64,000 nt of DNA from positions 434,001-498,000 of the forward strand of contig CANNFE010000001.1 of assembly GCA_947503775.1 (NCBI GenBank), read 5' to 3'. The translations under genes were made by a program, and so were the position numbers. Shown here piece by piece: positions 41,810-50,733 of the stretch (position 1 is the first letter of the stretch; each line of letters opens with the position of its first letter). The stretch comes from an uncultured Paracoccaceae bacterium. Lineage in GTDB: Bacteria > Pseudomonadota > Alphaproteobacteria > Rhodobacterales > Rhodobacteraceae. A model generated the notes under the pieces. That model did not search any database. It had not been told where the DNA came from and saw nothing but the letters and a program-made list of their open reading frames with translations.

Positions 41810-44800
41810 CACAAGGCGAAGGTCCGCCGGACAAAGGGCCCTGGCCCGAACCGGTCCGAGACCTGCGCCACGCCGATCTGGACCGATCCGGCAATGCCAT
41901 CCGCCGCCTGCGCGGCCGCCGTGTAGCGCCAGTTCGGCGCGTCCAGCAGGACCTCGCGCAGAACCGCTTCGGCCCGGTAGACCCGCAGGATGTATTGCTC
42001 GCGATCCTCGCCCAGCGGCACGTCGAGACCCGCCCAGCTGTCCCCGTCAATCCGGGTTCTGCGGATCCATGTCAGATCCAGATCGGTGCCAGAGAGAGCG
42101 CCGGACAGATGACCCGGGCGATAGGGCCGCAGACCGTTCCCCTGAAACGTCTGGACAAGATAATCATAGGCCGGATCGTCGATGGGCCGCTGCGCCGGTC
42201 CATAGCGGAAATGCTGCTCGCCCCCCCTCAGCGACGCGGGCATCTCAAGCTGCCGGGGCGCCCCATCAAGAAGCACGAACCGCGATCCCGGCGGCCAATC
42301 CGCCGGAGCGATCCCGTCGCTGCCCGCCTGACCGCGTAGGCGCAGCGTCAGATCATAGGTCTCCTCGCCCACCAGGGTCGCGGTAGCGAACTGAAAGACC
42401 TCCCAGCGATCCGGCGATCCGTCCCCGATGGCCGCGACATTGGCGCCCGAGAAGAGACGCTCCAGCGCGACGCTGCTCAACTCTCCACGGACCAGCTTGA
42501 CCCTGAGCCCGGCCCCCCGGTCCAGCACGCCGGGTCTGGCCTGAAAGAGCGGCGTCTGCGTAATCCCGACCACGGACCGCGCGGCGAAGATATCGCTCAG
42601 CGCGTAGTCGCTGTCCTGCGTCGAGCCATAGAGCGCGACCGATCCCGGCCATGGCACCCCGGTAAAGGCCACATGCGGCGCATGGGGAGCCTCGTCCCCG
42701 CTCAGAAGCGGCAGATCGAGGAAGGTGGCCGCAACCGGCACCGGCGCCAGGAAGGCGCTTTTTGGAACGCCCTCCTCGAGCAATTCATGCGGGCGATAGG
42801 TCTCGGGCTCGACCCGCGTCGCCTCGATCATCTGGGCCTCTGTCTGCTCGACCCGGTCGACCCGGAAGAGCCCGCGCTCGGGCACCTGAACGACATCGCC
42901 CGCGCCCACATCGAGCCGCGAGGGCGGCAGCGTGAGCGTGAGCGTGTCGCGCGCCACCCGCGCTTCGGAGAGCCAGCGTTCGGCGATCCGCTGCCCTTCG
43001 GCGCGGGTCAGGACCAAGGACAGATCCGATTGCGAAACTGAGGCCGACCCATCGCCCGGAAAGACCGCTTCGGAGGAGGCCACCGCATAGCTGTCATCGC
43101 CTTCGACATAGCTTACCCGCACGCGGCCCGATGTTTCGGCCTCGGGCAGGCGCACCGCCTCCACCGGTCCGTCCGCATCCGCCTCTTGTACCAGATGATC
43201 GAGCGTCACAGCCCGGCTTTCGCGCCCGGTCCGGGTCTGAAAGACGATCTTGCCGTCCCGCTCGACCGCATCGAAGCCGTAGGCGATCATGAGCGGCTGA
43301 AGCGCCGCCCGCGCCGTTGTCACATCGCTGAGGGCATAGCCGCGCACGAGCCCCCACAGCTCGGACGTGTCGTAGTCGCTGAGGCCTGCACGTTCGCAAA
43401 TTTCCTCGACCACCGAGGCAAGCGGACGGGCCGACGCGCGCCCCGTGATCCAATGACCGCGCGCGTGATTGGCCCCGTCGCTCCAGGTGTCGCGGTCGTT
43501 GGGGAAGAACGGAAAGGGCCGCGCGTCCCAGGCCCAGACATGGGACCGGTTGAACCGAAGCAAGCGAACGCCTGTTTCGGGCAGGATCGGATTGTTCCAT
43601 TCCTGCGAATAGAAAAGGAACATCGCCCGCAGATATTGCAGTTGCATGAAATCGTCGCGCAGCCCGTTCGAATAGCGGGGCAGGCTGGATTCCGAGGATT
43701 TCGGGTCGACGAATTTGTTGGGCTGGTTGGTGCCCTTGTCGATGGCCGCGCAGCCCAGCTCGGTGAACCAGATCTGCTTTGATCCCGGCACCCAAGGGGT
43801 CGGATCGGACTGGCGCACCCCGCCGATGCGGTTGTGATGCGCATTCGACCACCAGCCCTTGAGATCCTTGTAGCGAAAGACCCAAGGTTCGTTATAGGCG
43901 CCATCGGTGATCGGCGTGCGGATCTGCGCGGCCCGCGCTTCGGGCGAATGGTAGTACCAGTCGTAGCCCTCCCCGCCCGCGATATTCGAGGTCAGGTATT
44001 GGAGGTTGTAGATCGATCCCCAATGGGCATCGGCGTGATCTTCGCCATCGCGCCAGTCCGAGAGCGGCATGTAATTGTCAATGCCGATGAAATCGATCGC
44101 GTCATCCGCCCAAAGCGGGTCGAGATGGAAAAAGACATCGCCCGATCCATCCTGGGGATGGTAGCCGAAATATTCCGACCAGTCGGCGGCATAGCCAATA
44201 TTGGTCTCGGGCCCGAGGATCGCGCGCACCTCGCGGGCCAGCCGGACAAGCTCGGCGACCGCCGGAAAGCTGTTCCCGGCCCCGCGGATCTGCGTCAGGC
44301 CGCGCATTTCGGAGCCGATGCAAAAGCTGTCGATCCCGCCCGCCGCCGCGCAAAGATGCGCGTAATGCAGAATGAAGCGGCGATAGGACCATTCGGGCGG
44401 TCCGGAATAGGTGATCGTCGAGCCATCGCGGCGGAAATGCTCGGGGCGCGCCTCGCCAAAGAACGCGGCGACCTCGGCGTCGGCCGCCGCCGTGCCATCG
44501 GTCGAGCCGGGCTGGCCCGGCGCCTTGAGCGTCGTGATCCGCCCGCGCCAGGGCAGCACCGCCTGATCGGGCGCATCGCTGTAAGGATCTGCGCGTCCGT
44601 TTCCGGCAAGCTGCTCCATCAGGATGAACGGATAAAAGACGACGCGCTTTTGCTGGCCCGCCAGATGCTGGATCGACTGGATCACCGACGCATCCGACGG
44701 CGTGCCGCCATAGACCGGCCTTCCCTCCTCGGTCGGCACGACCTCGGCCTGGCTGCGACCGGTTCCCGAAACCTGCCAGCCTCCGCCCCCATCCGAGCGT

Positions 44801-45714
44801 TCGACCTTGGGTTTCAGCCGGCAATTGCCCGCCCGCAGATCGTCCCCGAACCACGACACGATCAGCGAGACCGAGACGCATTTCGGCACCTCTTCGACCA
44901 GCGCCTCGACCGAGGTGACGAAATCGGTCTTGCCCGACGGCGTGTTAATATTGGCGATCTCGGTGCGGCCATACTCGATCTGCCGCCGCACCGGAGAGGT
45001 GGCGAGCGAAAACTCACCGCTGCCCGGCATCATTGCGACAGCCTGCACGATCTGCGGGATATCCTGGGGCGGCAGATCCTCGGGCACCGGGCGCATCACC
45101 TCGAACGAGAGCTGCGGGATCCGGTTGCCGAACTGGCCAAGCGGCAGATCGTCGAGCACGACATAGGCCGTCCCGCGATAGGCGGGGACATTGCCCGCCC
45201 CCTCGATCGCCTCGATCTTGGCGTCGGGAAGCTGATCGGCGCTGCCCGTATAGACGCGCATGTTCAGATCGTCGCGCGCGATCTCGATCCCATCGGCCCA
45301 GACCCGCCCGACGCGGCTGATCTCGCCATCGCACAAGGCAAGCGCCATGTTGACGTAGTAGCTGTATTCCTTGGTCTTGGGCTGGCTCGGCGCGCCGCCT
45401 TTGCCGCCGCCGCCTCCGCCCGATGTCTTCGTCCTTTCGCGAAACTTCGACGCCCAGATCACCTGGCCAGAGATCCGCATCCGTCCGAAGACGCGCGGGA
45501 TCGCCGTCCCTTCGCTGGCGCCCGTCAGACGGAACCGGTCGACGCGCCCGACCTCGACCGTCTGGCTGCCCGATCCCATGAGGCGCTGGTCGATCACCCG
45601 GCCAAGCGCCGCCCCGGCGGCCCGCCCGATGACGGCTGTCGAAAGGCCAAGGACCGATCCGCCGATCGTGCCGCCAATGGCCATGCCCGCCGCGGAAAGA
45701 ACAAGTGTCGCCAT
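41809..45714 (-). CDS. GTA host-specificity/baseplate protein (g15-like)
   Basis: This 1301-residue protein is the largest gene of the GTA cluster. It opens with a glycine-rich hydrophobic segment (MATLVLSAAGMAIGGTIGGSVLGLS) and the stretch VGRVDRFRLTGASEGTAIPRVFGRMRISGQVIW. A central TIM-barrel-like domain, annotated in this family as GTA TIM-barrel, spans about residues 420-720 (SYRRFILHYAHLCAAAGGIDSFCIGSEMRGL, IDFIGIDNYMPLSDWRDGEDH). The C-terminal half resembles the phage tail protein Phage-tail_3. In RcGTA the homologue sits at the tail tip and contributes to host contact. It follows g14. Confidence 0.93.
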   Translation of the reverse strand: MATLVLSAAGMAIGGTIGGSVLGLSTAVIGRAAGAALGRVIDQRLMGSGSQTVEVGRVDRFRLTGASEGTAIPRVFGRMRISGQVIWASKFRERTKTSGGGGGGKGGAPSQPKTKEYSYYVNMALALCDGEISRVGRVWADGIEIARDDLNMRVYTGSADQLPDAKIEAIEGAGNVPAYRGTAYVVLDDLPLGQFGNRIPQLSFEVMRPVPEDLPPQDIPQIVQAVAMMPGSGEFSLATSPVRRQIEYGRTEIANINTPSGKTDFVTSVEALVEEVPKCVSVSLIVSWFGDDLRAGNCRLKPKVERSDGGGGWQVSGTGRSQAEVVPTEEGRPVYGGTPSDASVIQSIQHLAGQQKRVVFYPFILMEQLAGNGRADPYSDAPDQAVLPWRGRITTLKAPGQPGSTDGTAAADAEVAAFFGEARPEHFRRDGSTITYSGPPEWSYRRFILHYAHLCAAAGGIDSFCIGSEMRGLTQIRGAGNSFPAVAELVRLAREVRAILGPETNIGYAADWSEYFGYHPQDGSGDVFFHLDPLWADDAIDFIGIDNYMPLSDWRDGEDHADAHWGSIYNLQYLTSNIAGGEGYDWYYHSPEARAAQIRTPITDGAYNEPWVFRYKDLKGWWSNAHHNRIGGVRQSDPTPWVPGSKQIWFTELGCAAIDKGTNQPNKFVDPKSSESSLPRYSNGLRDDFMQLQYLRAMFLFYSQEWNNPILPETGVRLLRFNRSHVWAWDARPFPFFPNDRDTWSDGANHARGHWITGRASARPLASVVEEICERAGLSDYDTSELWGLVRGYALSDVTTARAALQPLMIAYGFDAVERDGKIVFQTRTGRESRAVTLDHLVQEADADGPVEAVRLPEAETSGRVRVSYVEGDDSYAVASSEAVFPGDGSASVSQSDLSLVLTRAEGQRIAERWLSEARVARDTLTLTLPPSRLDVGAGDVVQVPERGLFRVDRVEQTEAQMIEATRVEPETYRPHELLEEGVPKSAFLAPVPVAATFLDLPLLSGDEAPHAPHVAFTGVPWPGSVALYGSTQDSDYALSDIFAARSVVGITQTPLFQARPGVLDRGAGLRVKLVRGELSSVALERLFSGANVAAIGDGSPDRWEVFQFATATLVGEETYDLTLRLRGQAGSDGIAPADWPPGSRFVLLDGAPRQLEMPASLRGGEQHFRYGPAQRPIDDPAYDYLVQTFQGNGLRPYRPGHLSGALSGTDLDLTWIRRTRIDGDSWAGLDVPLGEDREQYILRVYRAEAVLREVLLDAPNWRYTAAAQAADGIAGSVQIGVAQVSDRFGPGPFVRRTFAL

Positions 45715-46148
45715 CAGATAGTCCTTTCAGGAAAGGCAAACCGCGCCACGATCCGGCGGCGCCAAGGTGCGCTCAGCGGGCTTTCGACCACGCCGTGCCC
45801 GGAATAGGCGTGAATGAACGAGGCTTCGGCGCAGATGCGCGCCTGAAGCCCAAGATGCTTGGCCACCGCGCCGGGCCGCATCCGAAAAAGGAGGACATCT
45901 CCGGGCGCCTCATCGACAAGATCGCGCGCCTCAAGATGCCGCACAGCCGCGCGCCAGAGCACCTCGTCGCCCTGCGGCTCGGACCAGTCGGCGCTGTAGG
46001 GCGGCACGCGTTCGGGCTCGGATCCATAGCAGTCGCGCCAGACGCCGCGCAGCAGGCCAAGGCAATCCGTGCCCGCCCCCTTGACCGAGGCCTGATGCAG
46101 GTAAGGCGTGCCGATCCAATCGCGCGCCGCCGCGACGACCGCGCTCAT
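45714..46148 (-). CDS. GTA NlpC/P60-type peptidase (g14-like)
   Basis: This 144-residue protein has the NlpC/P60 core: DWIGTPYLHQASVKGAGTDCLGLLRGVW, with the catalytic cysteine in TDCLGL, then PGDVLLFRM and KHLGLQARI with the catalytic histidine. Such tail-tip peptidases cleave peptidoglycan at DNA entry. Its start overlaps the end of g13 by four bases (ATGA), and it overlaps g15 by one base, a tightly coupled stretch. Confidence 0.92.
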   Translation of the reverse strand: MSAVVAAARDWIGTPYLHQASVKGAGTDCLGLLRGVWRDCYGSEPERVPPYSADWSEPQGDEVLWRAAVRHLEARDLVDEAPGDVLLFRMRPGAVAKHLGLQARICAEASFIHAYSGHGVVESPLSAPWRRRIVARFAFPERTI

Positions 46149-47023
46149 CGCGTCCGGCTCCCGCCGCTATTGTCACCCGAACGCGTCGGTACGCTGATCA
46201 GCCAGTCCTCGCCGGGGATATCCGGAAAGCCCTGAAAGTTGAGGTAGTTGTTGAACTTGAGCCGACAGGTCTCGGCCCGCTTGTCGCAGCCTGCCGTCAT
46301 CCGCAGCGTATCGCCCTCGGCCACATCCGCCCGGATCGGAGCCCAAAGCTCCACCACGCGCACCCCGTCGATGACGCGGTCATGCTTGATGACACCCGAC
46401 AGCCCCACGGCCGCGCCGTTCGTCAGCGTCAGCGTGCCGCGCTCGAACCAGCGGTCCTCGAAATCCAGAAGACCGGGAAAGCGAAAAACCTGACCCTCCG
46501 TCTCCGCGCTCGCAATTTGGGTCGTTACATAGCCGTCCGCGCTAAGATCGAAGCGGCAGTCCTCATCGCCCAGAACCGCGCCGCAGCCGCGCTGAAAGAC
46601 GCGGCCCATCGGCTCGTTCAGCTTTTCGGCCAGACCGCGCAGCTCGGCGTGGAAGGCGCCGCCCTGACGCCGGATCTCTCCGATCGAGCCCTTGAACTGC
46701 AGCATCCGCTCGCTGACATCGGACCAGTTGACCAGCCAGGCGCGCACCTCGGCGCCATCGAAGCGCCCCGCCTCGATATCGGCCTCGCGGATCGACGCAT
46801 CGCTCAGCGCGCCCATCGCCTCGGTATTGTCCACGGACAGGCCGGTCGTCTGGCTCAGCGCCTTGGCGGTCAGACCGCTATCGGCCCGGAACGAGATATC
46901 CTCGAAGCTCAACTCGACATCGTGATCGGTAAATCCCAGAACCGTCCCGTCCGCCCGCGTCACCGCCCAGCAGCGACAAACCGTGGTCGTCCCGGTCCCG
47001 AGATGCTCCAGAAGCGCGCTCAT
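46145..47023 (-). CDS. GTA g13-like tail protein (DUF2163)
   Basis: This 292-residue protein is a DUF2163/phage BR0599-like protein. It opens MSALLEHLGTGTTTVCRCWAVTRADGTVLGFTDHDVELSFEDISF, the family signature, and has a late cysteine cluster (GRVFQRGCGAVLGDEDCRFDL and MTAGCDKRAETCRLKFNNYLNFQG) that in RcGTA-type tail proteins binds an iron-sulfur cluster. Overlaps with g12 and g14 by four bases each suggest translational coupling. Confidence 0.92.
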   Translation of the reverse strand: MSALLEHLGTGTTTVCRCWAVTRADGTVLGFTDHDVELSFEDISFRADSGLTAKALSQTTGLSVDNTEAMGALSDASIREADIEAGRFDGAEVRAWLVNWSDVSERMLQFKGSIGEIRRQGGAFHAELRGLAEKLNEPMGRVFQRGCGAVLGDEDCRFDLSADGYVTTQIASAETEGQVFRFPGLLDFEDRWFERGTLTLTNGAAVGLSGVIKHDRVIDGVRVVELWAPIRADVAEGDTLRMTAGCDKRAETCRLKFNNYLNFQGFPDIPGEDWLISVPTRSGDNSGGSRTR

Positions 47024-47655
47024 ACCCGCACCTCGACGATGGGCACGTTCGGCACTTCGCCCGCGCGAAAGCTGGCGACCGAGGTCTGGATCCGGTCGAT
47101 ATCGAACCGCACCGGCACGTCGAATTCAAAGCCGGCCCGGATCGTCGCCCCCTTGGTGGGCGGTTCGGTAAAGGACACAAGCCCCGTCGCCAGGTCGATC
47201 TCGAAATCGATGCTTTCCTGAAGCTCGACCTGCCCCAGCGCGATCCGCACCGTGCCCGCAACCGGTTTGCGGATCGGACGGGCATAGCACTGCTCGCCCG
47301 ACGCATAGTCCTTGATCAGGGGAAAGACATCTTGCTGATCAGGCGTCCCATACCCGATAATTTGGTCAAAGGCCGTCACCTCCTTGGAGGGCAGGCTCGA
47401 CTTGAAATCCCCCCAGTCCTTCCAGCGAAACCCGAACAGCTGCCCCTGACGCGCCTCGAAGAACGCGATCAGTGCCTCGACATCATCCAGCGACCGCAGA
47501 CCCACGCCCGCATCGTAGCGCCTGCGCGAATCCCTCCAGGGCGTGTTGCGCTCTTCGAACCCGTTGGCCAGCGTCACGACCTCCGTGCGCCGCTCGGGGC
47601 CCCCGACCGAGCCAAAGCTCAGCGCGGCGGGAAATCTCACCTCGTGAAAGCTCAT
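47020..47655 (-). CDS. GTA g12-like distal tail protein (DUF2460)
   Basis: This 211-residue protein starts MSFHEVRFPAALSFGSVGGPERRTEVVTLANGFEERNTPW and contains GVGLRSLDDVEALIAFFEARQGQLFGFRWKDWGDFKS, both characteristic of DUF2460 (phage TIGR02217). It is the tail hub or distal tail component of GTA particles. It follows g11 by ten bases and overlaps g13 by four. Confidence 0.93.
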   Translation of the reverse strand: MSFHEVRFPAALSFGSVGGPERRTEVVTLANGFEERNTPWRDSRRRYDAGVGLRSLDDVEALIAFFEARQGQLFGFRWKDWGDFKSSLPSKEVTAFDQIIGYGTPDQQDVFPLIKDYASGEQCYARPIRKPVAGTVRIALGQVELQESIDFEIDLATGLVSFTEPPTKGATIRAGFEFDVPVRFDIDRIQTSVASFRAGEVPNVPIVEVRV

Positions 47656-47665
47656 CTACTGCTCC

Positions 47666-48316
47666 TCATGCGTTGCGCTGGCCGCGGCCCAGCATCCGGC
47701 TCATCTGAGCGGCGATCTGACCCTGGCTGCGCTGGAACCCGACGACATCGGGTGTTGTGATGTTCATGACGACCTGCGACGCGCCGCCGCCCTGCGCGCG
47801 CACGCCCAGACGCCCGTCGGCGCCGCGCGTCAGCGGCATGATCGCCTCGGGCCCCGCCTCGCCCATCAGGCCCATGCCGCCGCGCATCGGAAAGGTCACC
47901 GGCCCGCTGACGACGCCGCCCTTGGCAAAGGGCGTCACCCGCCCCGAGGTGAAGGCGCCGCCTTTCTCGAACGGCATCAGCCCGCTGACGATCGAGTTGA
48001 TCCCGTCCGAGATCAGCCCGCCGAAATGATCCGTCACCGGACGCATCGCGCTGTTGTAGGCGGTGTCGATGATCGACCGGCCCAGCACATCAAGCGCATC
48101 GGCCAGCTTCATCCCGTCAAAGGCCAGCCCATCAAAGGCGCGCCTGAGGCCCCGGCTGATCCCGCTTTCCAGATTGCCCAGATCGCGCACCGTGCCGTCC
48201 ATCCCGCCGCGCAGGCTCGCCAGTTCGGCGCCAAAGGCCGCCGTCATGCGGCTTGCCTCGCCCAGATCGCTCTCCAGCCCGTTCAGCTCCGAGCCAAGCT
48301 CGTCATAGTCCGCCAT
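47666..48316 (-). CDS. GTA tape measure protein (g11-like)
   Basis: The start at ATG 48316 (GGAGGACAGG upstream) gives 216 residues, the compact size of RcGTA g11. The N-terminal region is a coiled coil (DELGSELNGLESDLGEASRMTAAFGAELASLRGGM), followed by a hydrophobic segment and a glycine-rich region with FEKGGAFTSGRVTPFAKGGVV and GLMGEAGPEAIMPLTRG, which is typical of phage tape measure proteins. The short length fits the short GTA tail. It overlaps g10.1 by 14 bases. Confidence 0.9.
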   Translation of the reverse strand: MADYDELGSELNGLESDLGEASRMTAAFGAELASLRGGMDGTVRDLGNLESGISRGLRRAFDGLAFDGMKLADALDVLGRSIIDTAYNSAMRPVTDHFGGLISDGINSIVSGLMPFEKGGAFTSGRVTPFAKGGVVSGPVTFPMRGGMGLMGEAGPEAIMPLTRGADGRLGVRAQGGGASQVVMNITTPDVVGFQRSQGQIAAQMSRMLGRGQRNA

Positions 48317-48509
48317 CCTGTCCTCCGTCCGCGTCGGGATATGCCGCCGCCAGTTCCTCAAGCCGGGACCGCCCCAGCGGCGCCTCAGCCGCGCTGCGTC
48401 CCAGCACAAACATCAGCTCTGCCGGGCTCAGCGCCCAGAACTCTGCCGGCCGCAAACCGGCACCATGCAGCCCGGCCCGCATCAGGCCGGGCCAGTCGAG
48501 CCCCCTCAT
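48303..48509 (-). CDS. GTA g10.1-like tail assembly chaperone
   Basis: This 68-residue protein (MRGLDWPGLMRAGLHGAGLRPAEFWALSPAELMFVLG) matches the small tail assembly protein family found between g10 and g11 in RcGTA (rcc01693 type). It overlaps g10 by four bases and g11 by 14. The PAEFWALSPAEL segment is its clearest mark. Confidence 0.85.
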   Translation of the reverse strand: MRGLDWPGLMRAGLHGAGLRPAEFWALSPAELMFVLGRSAAEAPLGRSRLEELAAAYPDADGGQDGGL

Positions 48510-48817
48510 GGCTGCGAAAAAGCCCGCGCCAAAAGCGCCGCCGCCGCCTTAGCCGCGCCCACCGGGCCGCCTTCGATCTCGGCGGTCAGCAGATCCGCCC
48601 GGCGCCCTTGCCAGCCGCCACCGCGTAGGCCCGCCACGACCAGCGCCATGACATCGCCCGCGCGGAACCCGCCCGCCTCGAACCGCTCGACCAGATCGAC
48701 GATCCCCTCGCTTTCAAGCTCGGCCTCCAGTTCGGCCAGCGCGCCCAGCGTCAGCTTGCAGACATGCCGCTGGCCATCGATCACCAGGCTCACCTCTCCT
48801 GCGAAGGGATTGCCCAT
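48506..48817 (-). CDS. GTA g10-like protein
   Basis: This 103-residue protein starts at ATG 48817, overlapping the g9 stop codon by one base (TGATG). MGNPFAGEVSLVIDGQRHVCKLTLGALAELEAEL is the conserved start of the GTA gp10 family, in which LxIDGxxxxLxLTLGALAELE is the family block. In GTA and related phages the family assists tail assembly. The neighbours on both sides are GTA tail genes, which supports the call. Confidence 0.9.
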   Translation of the reverse strand: MGNPFAGEVSLVIDGQRHVCKLTLGALAELEAELESEGIVDLVERFEAGGFRAGDVMALVVAGLRGGGWQGRRADLLTAEIEGGPVGAAKAAAALLARAFSQP

Positions 48818-49230
48818 CACAAAGCCACGAAGCTCAGCTCACCGGCCGAGGCCATGCTCAGCTCATAGGTCGCCTCGCCCTGAAGCTGGCCCGCATATTC
48901 GATCGACGCGATCTGGAACGCGCCTTCGATCGTGCCGAAATCAGGGATGATGACCTGAAAGTTCGGCACCTCTCCATCGAAAAAGACCTGCCGGATCCGC
49001 TCGTCCGTCGCCGCATCCTTGAAGATGCCCGACCCCGAGAGCGCCGCGCTTTTCACGCCCGCGCCGCCCAGCAATTCGCGCCAGCCGCCCTGGCTTTCCA
49101 GCGAGGTCACATCGACGCTTTCCGCGTTGAAGCTGATCCGCGTCGCCCGCAACCCGGCGGCGGTCTCAAACAGGCCATCGCCTGTCATGTCGATCTTGAT
49201 AAGAAGGTCCTTGCCGTTCTGAGCCGCCAT
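48817..49230 (-). CDS. GTA major tail tube protein (g9-like, TP901-1 family)
   Basis: This 137-residue protein is a phage major tail protein of the TP901-1 family. The N-terminal MAAQNGKDLLIKIDMTGDGLFETAAGLRATRISFNAESVDVTSLESQGGWREL and the following ALSGSGIFKDAATDERI are typical. It forms the tail tube of the particle. It is followed by g10 with a one-base overlap and preceded by g8 with a gap of 24 bases. Confidence 0.93.
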   Translation of the reverse strand: MAAQNGKDLLIKIDMTGDGLFETAAGLRATRISFNAESVDVTSLESQGGWRELLGGAGVKSAALSGSGIFKDAATDERIRQVFFDGEVPNFQVIIPDFGTIEGAFQIASIEYAGQLQGEATYELSMASAGELSFVAL

Positions 49231-49254
49231 GAACTTTACTCCATAAGTCGTTGA

Positions 49255-49647
49255 TTAAGCGTCGTCGTCGACGATCGCGCGAAAGATGAGATCGATCCGC
49301 CGGACCCCCTCCTGAGAGGTCCGCCGCGCCCGGGCTCGCAGGAAATCCAGCGCGACCAGCGTGCCGCGCTCGAGCGTCAGATCGGCATCCGAGAGAAGAT
49401 CGCTGATCTCTCCGGCCACCGCCTTGGCGCCGCGAAACCCGCTGGCATCGCTGATCACCGAAACAGTGAAATCGTGCCGCGCGACCTTCGCGCCCGCCCC
49501 CGACCGGTCGCGGACCGTCTCCGGGCCCAGCGTCACGTAAAGCTCGGGCAGAGGTCCGGCGGGCAGCGCATCGAAAACCGGCGCGCTGATCGCCTCCAGC
49601 GCCCCGTAAACGGCGGCCTGCAGCGCCTGCGAGATGGCATAGCTCAT
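49255..49647 (-). CDS. GTA g8-like tail terminator/completion protein (DUF3168)
   Basis: This 130-residue protein has the DUF3168 form: MSYAISQALQAAVYGALEAISAPVFDALPAG near the start, then VTLGPETVRDRSGAGAKVARHDFTVSVISDASG, then LERGTLVALDFLRARARR. It is a tail completion or neck protein. It overlaps g7 by four bases. Confidence 0.9.
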   Translation of the reverse strand: MSYAISQALQAAVYGALEAISAPVFDALPAGPLPELYVTLGPETVRDRSGAGAKVARHDFTVSVISDASGFRGAKAVAGEISDLLSDADLTLERGTLVALDFLRARARRTSQEGVRRIDLIFRAIVDDDA

Positions 49648-49976
49648 ACGGTCACCTCCTCGGCGCTGCAGACCAGATACCGGCGGCTCGCATCGCGCTC
49701 GGCGACCGCATCGATCCGGTAGAACCGGCCGCCGTCGCGGAACCGCTGCCCAGGGGCAGGCCGCGACCGCGCACCCACGGGCGCGGCCCGCACGGTGATC
49801 CGGTAGGGCACGGCCGAGACCGCCGTCGTCACGCCTGCCTTGGCGCGTCCCCGCCCCGGCGTGATCTCGGCCCAGAGCGATCCGAGGATCTCCCAGCTCG
49901 AGCTGTAGCCCCCCGCCCCATCCGGCGCCTCGACCCGGTGCTCAAGAACCAGCGCGCGGTTCAGATGCGGGATCAT
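49644..49976 (-). CDS. GTA head-tail adaptor protein (g7-like)
   Basis: The real gene starts at ATG 49976, overlapping g6 by four bases; the longer track ORF is a shadow of g6. The 110-residue protein (MIPHLNRALVLEHRVEAPDGAGGYSSSWEILGSLWAEI, then RPAPGQRFRDGGRFYRIDAVAERD) has the head-tail adaptor form, in which the SxxWxxxGxLWAxI block is typical. It sits between portal/connector and tail. Confidence 0.88.
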   Translation of the reverse strand: MIPHLNRALVLEHRVEAPDGAGGYSSSWEILGSLWAEITPGRGRAKAGVTTAVSAVPYRITVRAAPVGARSRPAPGQRFRDGGRFYRIDAVAERDASRRYLVCSAEEVTV

Positions 49977-50572
49977 CGCGCCGCTCCCGGCCCGATCCGG
50001 CGGGCCTTGTAGCGCTCGATCAACGCGGTCACGCCGAACGGCATGCAGCCATCGCCCAAAGCGGTCTCGTGGCGGTATTCGTAGTAATGCGCGGCCAGCA
50101 GCAGCACCGCCTGCGCCAGATCGGACGGCAGCGCGTCCCAGCTTGCGCCATAGCCCGCGCGCAGCCGGATCATCACCGCCCCGCCCACCGGGATCGCGGG
50201 CAACGCGCCCGACACCGCCACGAGCCAGGGCACCTGCGCATCCGGCTCCAGCCGAAGGCTCGAGGCGGCAACCGCGCTCTCCGATCCGTCCCGCGCCACC
50301 GCGCGGACCGACGTGATCTCCTGCACCGGTGCCAAGGGCAGCGGCTGCGCGCCGGTATTGCGCCACATCGTCAGACGCAGCAAAAAGTCCCGCGTGATCA
50401 GCGCCTTGCCGGTTCGCCCTTCAATCCCGGCAATCGCGGCACGCAAGAAACTCTCCAGCACGCCATCCTGCAATCCGGTCTCGCCAAAGCCCGTGCCAAG
50501 CCGCAGGTGGTCTTTGAATTGCGCGACCGGCAGCGCGCCCACGGGCACGGCGGTCTCTTCGGTCAACATCAT
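49973..50572 (-). CDS. GTA head-tail connector protein (g6-like)
   Basis: This 199-residue protein is a phage connector of the gp6 family. It starts MMLTEETAVPVGALPVAQFKDHLRLGTGFGE and has EGRTGKALITRDFLLRLTMW and QAVLLLAAHYYEYRHETAL, which is the family's characteristic C-terminal helix. It attaches to the portal and to the g7 adaptor. It is preceded by a 161-base gap from the capsid gene that contains a small hairpin (CCGGCT and AGCCGG near 50691-50709) but no gene. Confidence 0.88.
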   Translation of the reverse strand: MMLTEETAVPVGALPVAQFKDHLRLGTGFGETGLQDGVLESFLRAAIAGIEGRTGKALITRDFLLRLTMWRNTGAQPLPLAPVQEITSVRAVARDGSESAVAASSLRLEPDAQVPWLVAVSGALPAIPVGGAVMIRLRAGYGASWDALPSDLAQAVLLLAAHYYEYRHETALGDGCMPFGVTALIERYKARRIGPGAAR

Positions 50573-50733
50573 CGTCGGTCTCCAGCAAAAGGCCGTTCAG
50601 GTCAGGTGGGCGCACGCCACCGCACCCCTCGGACGGAAGGAAGCAGCTAGACGGTGCGGCTTGCCTCATGGCGTGCGCCCGTCGGGATGGACCGGCTCTG
50701 ACCGAGCCGGACCACCCCATCCGCAGGTCCCGC

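Noticed and set aside
43834-45807. 657-residue plus-strand ORF opposite GTA g15
   Set aside because: Arginine- and aspartate-rich reverse frame of the g15 gene, no start signal and no domain.
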